A DNA stretch of 64,000 nucleotides from Amyelois transitella (lineage: Eukaryota > Arthropoda > Insecta > Lepidoptera > Pyralidae). The translations under genes were made by a program, and so were the position numbers. The notes under the pieces were generated by a model. The model was not told the origin of the DNA. It ran no database searches and saw only the letters and a program-made list of their open reading frames with translations. Below, in pieces: positions 57,739 through 64,000 of this stretch (positions within the stretch are counted from its first letter, which is position 1; each line of letters opens with the position of its first letter). The DNA lies in the NCBI RefSeq assembly GCF_032362555.1, contig NC_083507.1:8125001-8189000 (forward strand). The letters are read 5' to 3'.

Positions 57739-60700
57739 TTAATTCGTCCCAAGCAGATACTGAAGTACTTTTTGGGCTGGGTAAGCTCTCATTAAGATGT
57801 TGGCTTGCGTCACGAAGGAGTCCATGACGGCGGCGCCTGTGTCGTCTCTTATTTCATCTAGAGATACCATTTTACTCACTGTTTCCCACAACAGTTTGTC
57901 TATAGTGAGCTGTAAACAGATATTTTTTTATATAATAAGTTATAAAATACCAATTTAGTTGAACATGCAAAAATTTATTAGTCAGGATTTTAAGCAAAGC
58001 TGTATAGTTGATAATATCCTATACGGCTTGTTTAATGCAGTGGTAGGTTTCTCGCCTGAGCACCATAAATCCCGGGATCGGTCCCCGTGCAGACGAGGTG
58101 GGTCGTTAGTCTACTATTATATATCTCTATTTAGTCAGCTGGTAGACAGGTAAAGCAAATATGGCATTAAGTCTACTTTTTGTACATTTTATTGTAAGCA
58201 ATAAAGTTTTAAAATACATAAATACCATAACATCATCCACATGCGCCAAGACAACCAACCCGCCCAGTTGGAACACTGGCACGCCGTTATACGACTTCTT
58301 TGTGACGCTTCCCATCACCGTCGCCTGCGCGTTTTTCAAAGACACACTATAAACAAATGATACTAATTTATGAGATTAAAGAGTAAGAAATCTTGATTTT
58401 TATAACTACAACACACACATACATATTATACGTAAAATATATACATAAGGAGGAATGTATGAAGACTATATATTTACATGCTGCAATTTAACTCTTCAAT
58501 TCCCATGACAAAATAAGTGAAAATATAATCATTATTTTTGTATAACATAACCTATTTTGTGTTTATATAAGCCTAAAAAAATAAAAAATAAATGTAGACT
58601 ACCCCCTTATATTTTTTTCGGGGGGGTCACCTACAGGTGACACTGGGCATAGTATTATTAACATTTTTTCTTACAGTAGAAATAAAACATCTGGTTTTAT
58701 AACAAAATGTATTTATAAAATGAAAAAATAAACTTATTTATTGTGAAAGCTATACCAACACTTTAGATGTAAACCAATATTGCACTTGGCACACATTTTT
58801 CTAGTGCGTTGGTGACAATAACCACATCTTCGTTGAGAGCAGACAACTTCAGAGTGATCGTCCGCACTTCCTGCACGCCTCACATCGGCAGGCACTCTCA
58901 TCTGCATGGGAACACCACAAGCTGAATTACGGCTCGGAGATATGCCTAATTTTTGCAGATATATAGTTGCCACATTTCGCCGAAAATCGCAGTAGGTCCA
59001 GTTATTTTCTGATCGTCTTTTTATCAGCCATGCATTTTGACAAGCTGCATCTAATCCAAAAGCAAAGAGAGGGAACCACCACTTTTTACCACGAAGAGAT
59101 ACTCTCATGGAGTCAACGTTTTCATCAAAACGGTCTACCCCACCCATATACTTATTGTACATCTTGATGATGGCTGGGCAGTCGACTTGAATTTTTGCAC
59201 GTTTTTTGTCCACAAATCCAATCCGATCCACTTTTGTTATAGTAACTCGAAACACTCCACGGGAGTTATCTCTTTTTGGGGATTAAAGAAAGAAAGAAAG
59301 AAAGAAAGAAAAATATTTTATTTGATATCACAAACTTAACTATACTAAGTAACAGATTTTACAATTTGTGCGTTTTTGTGAATATCAAAAAGGCTTCCTC
59401 TCAGCATAATGTTGCGGTGGTAACCACAACGCTGGTCTTCCGAGGACACCTTTTTTTAAAAATTAAAAAAACTTAAAACTTCTTCGTCACAGTCTCCCTT
59501 ACCTCAAGTAGTGAAATAAATATTGCTGACATTGTTGTACCATTTTTTTATAGTATTGTCTTTTTTCTGTTTTTTCTTTGGTGCAGGCAAATCGATTTCT
59601 TCTCCTTCTTCTAAATTATGTGAAGGATTTTCTTCTGAGGTGGAGGGTCTCTCTTGTAGTTCCACATGAGATCGAAGCATTCGACTTGGTAGACGAAGTA
59701 TATTAGCTTCATTTTCGTCTCCACTATCTTCGTCAGTCACCGTACCATCTTCAGGAGGAAATAAAATAATATCACCTGGATCATCCCAGTTGTCCAACAC
59801 CTCGGCAATTTCATCTAACGTCAACCTGTAACACGCATGCAAGCATTCAAACAAAAGCAACAAAAAGCAATAAGCCTAAATGCAAAGAATACCTGAGTTA
59901 TTACTTTGAATGAATTCAGATAGTTTATGTATGTATAGTTACTATAATGCCCAGTGTCACCCACAAGTGACACCCCACATATCCAAAGATATATCAATAA
60001 TGCTATAGGTTATTTTTATTATAAAATACATTTTTATAACAGCTAACATATTCATGAAATACATATAAAAAGAAAAGATATCAATACTTACGGTCTAGGC
60101 ATATTTCTTTCACTTTTTATCGCACGAAGTCACAAAAACTAGAACAGGTCGAATTACGCGCGAAACAAATGAATAAATTTAACAGATGAGTTTATGTTAG
60201 TGTCCCCAGAAAAAAAAGTAAATAATATCATTCAATAGCTTTACTATTATAGTGGTAGAATTAAAAAATAAAAATAGTATGTATTAAAAAAAAATTATCA
60301 AACTTGTGTCACCTACAAGTGACACTGGGAATTGAAGAGTTAATAATATTTTGAAATTCTAAGAAAGACTATGGGTACGTTACTGAAGTTTAATAGGATT
60401 TAATTTAGTTTATAATTTCATAAATGAATTTCAAATGATCACATCTTTTAATTAAGGCAGCTTGACTTATTCTGCGTGGCTTCCGACACTTTGATGTCGT
60501 AAAAGGCGACTAACGGATTGATTTGGGATTTCTCTTATAGGCGATGGGCTAGCAACCTGTCACTATATGAATCTCAAATACATCGTAAAGCTATACAACT
60601 GAACGTGGTATTTCAGTCGTTTCAAGGTTGTTGGCGCTGTCTACCCTGCAAGAGATATAGACATGAATATGTGTGTGCAGCTCGATAATTTTAAAATAAA

Positions 60701-63522
60701 TATAAGTATAAATTATATCAAAAATATCTGCAGTGCGTTATGTGTCATTCTTGTTTCAGTGCACTCACTACTCTACTTCTATTATGTGTTTATGGTTCGG
60801 GTAAAGTAAAATTATAACTATAAAATATGGCAATAAAAAATTATGTATACCTTACGTGGCCTGCGTAAGAAAATGGTAGAAACCCAATTCTAAAGTCAGC
60901 TTTGTAGTCCACTGAAATAAAACGTATAATCAATTTAAAGCAAATTATGTCGTTATTTGCTAACAGGATTTAATGGACGCAAAATATTATCACAAACATT
61001 ACACGACTAGAAAAGAAATGTAACACAGAATATTTTGTTATGTAAAAAAAAGCCTAGGGATTATGAATCACTAAGCCTTTACCTGTTCATGGAATTTCCA
61101 AAAATTGAAAAATAATGGTGTTTTGGTATGGTATGGTATAATATAGTAAATGGATTAAAAATATGGAAGTATCACAACGAAGTATGGCAGTTACGTGCTC
61201 TGCCGGCTACGGTTACGAAGCTACGAGCGTAGTTCATAACAGCTACGCTACGACGTCTTAGTAGGACCTACGACGCGACGCTCAACCTACGAGATGACAA
61301 GTTCAAGCTACAATCAAGTAGAAAAAACCTCGATGTCATCGTAAGTAAAAAAATAATTTGGGGTGTTCACTCAATTTTTAACTAGATTTTATGTAATTAG
61401 GAATGCGCGGTTTGTTCTGTGTTATGGTGAATAGATAGGTAGGTTCTTATATATATAAACTTACGAAAATCATCGTATTTACCTTCGATATTAAGCCCGC
61501 GCCCGCTGACTTCAGCATCAAATCGGCCATTCTTCATTCGAATCTTTAATTGATCAAGGACTGTATTCTTTATGCCTGTTATATTTAAATTCCTGAGGTA
61601 GACTGTCCCCCTAAAAATAATTTCATACATTTTAATTAAGCATAATTGCAGAAGGCATGTCGTGTTTTAGTATAATCATTACAAACGAAAAGTTGTGTCG
61701 TCCGAATTCGTTATGCGTGCTCCTTTTTACATATTAGTTGAATGGAAGTTCGCCGTTCCTAGCGGAGGGCTTCACACTTTTATTCCTGTTAACGTAGTCA
61801 TCCTCCTAGTGATAGTTTACAAATAGTTTATTAATAAATAAATTAAGTTCCCATTTTTTATTGTGTCTATTAAAATAAACACACTTTCTGTTTTAAAAGA
61901 TTAACAAATTAATTTGTTATACGTTTTTTGCATATGGTACAGACGTTAAATTAATTATCTATTTCCACAACTTTTGTACCTGTTTATCTATGGTATCAAT
62001 TTACGATTTATTTTGATATCGCTATTAATAATGAAGTACAGGTGGTTGATGACAGAAGTTAATTATTATCATACATAATATAGTTAATTATTATCATATA
62101 TCATACATAAAATCTAACAAAACCCTAAACAATAAATACTTGAAATGTGTCTCTATTCATAAACATAAAAAATTAAGCCATAACGTAATGTAGCATACCG
62201 CATTAAGCCATAATGATTTTTAAGCTTAATATTCTTTCGCATGATGGTTTACGCATAGCTATATTTAAACCATGTAATCCTATTATTATTTTTCTATTAG
62301 AGGCGTGTGGCTACTTTTGATAAAAGAATAGGACATCTCCATCCCTTTTCCATGTATGTCGTAAAAGCCAACTAAGGGATAGTCTTATAAACTTGGGATT
62401 CTTCTTTTACGCGATGGACAAGCAACTTGCCTCTATTTGAATCGCAATTCTTTTATTAGACCAAACAACTGAACGTGGCCCTATCAATCTTTTCAAGAAT
62501 GTTGGCTCTGTGTACCCCGCAACGGATATAGACGTGATTATTTGTATGTATGTATTTAAAGCATAACTAACCCAACCTAAAGTGAACAATGCCTCGTTTA
62601 CAAAAATTTTTTTTAAAAATATTCCGATGTGTGGCAGGAATATTAAAAACACCAAGTTTTCTTCTTGGCACGTAATTTCACCTATAAGCAGTGTACGTTT
62701 ATAAATGTTGCACACTTGTGGTACTTGCTTAGATCGCCTCTATTTCGACAGATGTCAGAACGAAATAACATTCTAAGTAGGTGGGGCAGACGGGATCATG
62801 ATTATAAACGGCATCAATGCTACGTTGAATAAGATTTACCATAAATCTTATAATATTGCGGTTACAGGAAGACGTGGGATGTTGGCCACTCCCAACAAAT
62901 CAAGGAAACTTTTTTTGTCTATGTCCCGAAGTCACTACATGCGGTTGTGTTAATAATAATATTCCGTGTAAATGTAACATCTATCACAATGTTTCTCGCA
63001 CACCTGATCAACCTATGAGAAATGTAACATCTATCACAATGTTCCTCGCACACCTGATCAACCTATGAGAAATCGGAACGGGAGGCAACACATCCATGTA
63101 GAATGGGTCCAGAACTGGAACTGCATCCAAGCCAGTGGTGGCATGCGCTATCACGTTGTTCGCGTAACTCATGCCATTCCTGGTGGCCGTCTCGTCGTCG
63201 GCAGTAAGTGGGGTGTACTTCCTGGGCAACAGGTTGCCTGATGTCATACTAACGTCCACGGCGCCGAAATCAACATCAACTAAAATTATTATTACCTATT
63301 TTAAGTATTTGAAAGAATGTAATGATGTCAATTTCCTAAAAGTAGGCAGTCGTTTAGCATGAAAATTAAGTTACGTAATAAAATAAAAATGTATTTAAAC
63401 ATTTCTTTATTTTTTAATTTAATCTTTGTAATAAATAATTTTATAAGTACTTATTTTATATATTTACCCATCAGCACGCCAGTCGCCATGGTGAATATTA
63501 AAAATATTACAGGAATAATCAT
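57739..63522 (-). CDS. Secreted TULIP-fold protein (JHBP/takeout/group-7-allergen-like) 2
   Basis: Six exons on the minus strand: 63522-63468, 63279-63063, 61610-61483, 60911-60851, 58346-58226, 57909-57739; all phases agree and the product is 250 aa. Exon 1 encodes the signal peptide MIIPVIFLIFTMATGVLMG. Exon 2 has GLDAVPVLDPFYMDVLPPVP, the Pro-rich turn after the first helix; exon 3 has TVYLRNLNITGIKNTVLDQL, the family's strand-turn-strand block; exons 4-5 give VDYKADFRIGFLPFSYAGHV and VSLKNAQATVMGSV; exon 6 the C-terminal helix. Exon 1 is 55 nt, phase 1, exactly as in gene 1, arguing for common descent. The mature chain has no Cys at all. For exon 4, the donor AAG|GTATAC at 60851 keeps the frame; the nearby CAC|GTAAGG does not. 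The exon 2 donor could be 9 nt further. A deleted piggyBac lies in intron 4. Ligand unknown. Confidence 0.78.
58734..59272 (-). pseudogene. piggyBac transposase, C-terminal part
   Basis: Reads RDNSRGVFRVTITKVDRIGF, then CPAIIKMYNKYMGGVDRFDE (with the GGVD that holds the third catalytic Asp), KKWWFPLFAFGLDAACQNAW, and a C-terminal Cys/His finger (CGYCHQRTRKMCAKCNIGLH, then LKCW). The first two catalytic Asp regions are missing, so it cannot transpose by itself. Confidence 0.85.
59281..59503 (-). mobile_element. LINE-like 3' tail with (CTTT)n, inside the piggyBac
   Basis: On the minus strand: GGTGTCCTCGGAAGACCAGC, ..., an AATAAAATATTTTT poly(A)-signal-like end and (CTTT)n (AAAG repeats at 59285-59310). 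It lies where the transposase core should be, so it is either a nested insertion or part of the deletion event. Confidence 0.4.
59504..60102 (-). pseudogene. piggyBac transposase, N-terminal part (two exons)
   Basis: Exon 60102-60092 (ATG CCT AGA CC) has a GTAAGT donor; exon 59825-59504 continues LTLDEIAEVLDNWDDPGDII, then FPPEDGTVTDEDSGDENEAN and the Lys-rich APKKKQKKDNTIKKW. This is the usual acidic, disordered N-terminus of piggyBac transposases. It ends at a stop soon after the Trp, where the catalytic core would begin. Confidence 0.75.
60485..60675 (+). mobile_element. SINE-like repeat
   Basis: GATGTCGTAAAAGGCGACTA, TATAGGCGATGGGCTAGCAA, GCTGTCTACCCTGCAAGAGA, TATAGACATGAATATGTGTG. Diverged copy of the 28695-28980 family in intron 4 of the second TULIP-like gene, about 145 bp outside the piggyBac. 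Confidence 0.7.
61180..61320. repeat. CTACG-rich cryptic simple-sequence tract
   Basis: The pentamer CTACG and its complement CGTAG recur about ten times in 140 bp (GCCGGCTACGGTTACGAAGC, TACGAGCGTAG, AGCTACGCTACGACG). CpG content is far above the surrounding intron. Function unknown; intron 3 of the second TULIP-like gene. Confidence 0.6.
62315..62560 (+). mobile_element. SINE-like repeat, near full length
   Basis: ATGTCGTAAAAGCCAACTAA, TTACGCGATGGACAAGCAAC, AACAACTGAACGTGGCCCTA, TGTACCCCGCAACGGATATA, GACGTGATTATTTGTATGTA. In intron 2 of the second TULIP-like gene. Confidence 0.7.
62971..63070. repeat. 50-bp tandem duplication spanning a splice donor
   Basis: 62971-63020 and 63021-63070 are the same 50 bp with a single mismatch (GTTTCTCGC versus GTTCCTCGC). 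Each contains, on the minus strand, CTCATAG|GTTGATCAG|GTGTGC, that is both possible exon 2 donors of the second TULIP-like gene. The exon-proximal copy keeps the frame. Confidence 0.9.
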
Positions 63523-63590
63523 GGCAATTCAATATCACGCTACTCCTTGTAATAACAAATAAACTATATTTATTTTTAATATTGTAATAC

Positions 63591-63598
63591 CTTATATA
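63591..63598 (-). promoter_or_regulatory. TATA box of the second TULIP-like gene
   Basis: TATATAAG on the minus strand, about 70 bp upstream of the ATG at 63522, similar in placement to the TATA box of the first gene. Confidence 0.5.
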
Positions 63599-63599
63599 G

Positions 63600-64000
63600 G
63601 TAACTACCAATGATCCGTATAAAAGTATGTTTCCATCGTAAATCAATTTTATGGCTAAGATTCTACTTAAATAGAACTGATTTGTTGCAACAAATCAAAG
63701 CACATCTAATTTAATTCCGTCAGCAACATTCCATCATCTGACGACACAGCGTGGTCAGAGCTTCACCTCTTGATCAAGTCTTTTCCTCCCCGCGTCTCTT
63801 TGGTACCCATACCTACAACTTAAGACAAGGCATGAGTGAATAAATATTTCTCATCTTGCTAACCATCGAAGGCGTCGTCGTCGTCGTTGACGTCAAAAGC
63901 ATTAAGAGTTTCAGTAAATAAAAATAATTAATATTTAATTATTGGACTGGGCGTGTCTGAGATCTGGTTTACATCAAGTAACAATAACAAACTTATCACC
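63600..64000. other. Upstream flank, no gene seen
   Basis: AT-rich sequence beyond the second TULIP-like promoter. No coding exon or recognised repeat; a GTCGTCGTCGT run lies near 63873-63885. Confidence 0.4.

Larger units (their letters stand above)
58492..60339. mobile_element. Internally deleted piggyBac element
   Basis: TTAA at 58488-58491 and 60340-60343 flanks matching termini CTCTTCAATTCCCA (left) and TGGGAATTGAAGAG (right). Palindromic subterminal blocks built on TCACCTACA(A/G)GTGACACTGGG occur at about 58627-58650, 59950-59980 (inverted, diverged) and 60308-60330. It contains the two ends of a minus-strand transposase gene; the middle is lost and LINE-like tail sequence is present instead. 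It sits in intron 4 of the second TULIP-like gene. Confidence 0.88.

Noticed and set aside
58010-58110. tRNA-like block with GGGATCGGTCCCC and an AGTGGTAGG core
   Set aside because: Box spacing is plausible but no cloverleaf stems can be paired; probably repeat-derived and too weak to annotate.
61397-61630. Stand-alone small gene starting MYEIIFRGTVYLRNL
   Set aside because: The first residues are intron; an AG acceptor before GGGGACAGTC makes it exon 3 of the second TULIP-like gene.

Overview
The window reads as nuclear DNA from a lepidopteran insect (moth or butterfly). The genes are insect genes with many GT-AG introns set in AT-rich DNA. The introns are full of repeats I associate with Lepidoptera: Lep1-type Helitron-like copies, SINE-like copies ending in (TATG)n, LINE 3' ends with the same tail, and TTAA-flanked piggyBac remains. 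The species cannot be named from the sequence. Gene names rest on protein motifs and on remembered family architecture; no database was searched.

Layout. 1-2996: a TIR element with a nested Helitron-like copy, then TBPH (TDP-43 orthologue, + strand) in one uninterrupted exon with a GU-rich 3'UTR. 2997-6677: no convincing gene. 6855-11974 (- strand): a seven-exon RNF168-like E3 ubiquitin ligase of 644 aa. 11975-13239: a divergent promoter region. 13240-43954 (+ strand): a complete hyd/UBR5 gene, which I assembled into 51 coding exons, all phase-consistent, giving 2,880 aa (UBA, RCC1-like repeats, UBR box, MLLE, HECT with catalytic Cys 2849). 45900-47393 (- strand): single-exon ALG3 (Not56). 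49398-56178 (+) and 63522-57739 (-): two convergent six-exon genes for secreted TULIP-fold proteins (JHBP/takeout/group-7-allergen-like). Each encodes exactly 250 aa, and a deleted piggyBac copy sits in an intron of the second.

Functional themes. The divergent RNF168-like/hyd pair encodes two ubiquitin ligases; in vertebrates RNF168 and UBR5 act in the same chromatin DNA-damage response, so a shared promoter region is suggestive but unproven. TBPH (RNA metabolism) and ALG3 (N-glycan assembly in the ER) are housekeeping genes. The two TULIP-like genes probably bind lipids or hormones outside the cell.

Most unusual. (1) Two intronic elements ending in TAGGCTA, one with a THAP-like first exon and one with a different coding exon; the latter is frame-compatible with its host gene hyd. 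(2) Decayed partial copies of hyd exons 9 and 20 lie in the introns just downstream of those exons. (3) A perfect, spacerless 76-bp palindrome follows the exon-20 copy. (4) A LINE insertion duplicated a branchpoint-like TACTAAT next to a hyd acceptor. (5) A 105-nt stop-free, frame-preserving hyd intron. (6) A 50-bp tandem duplication copies a splice donor.
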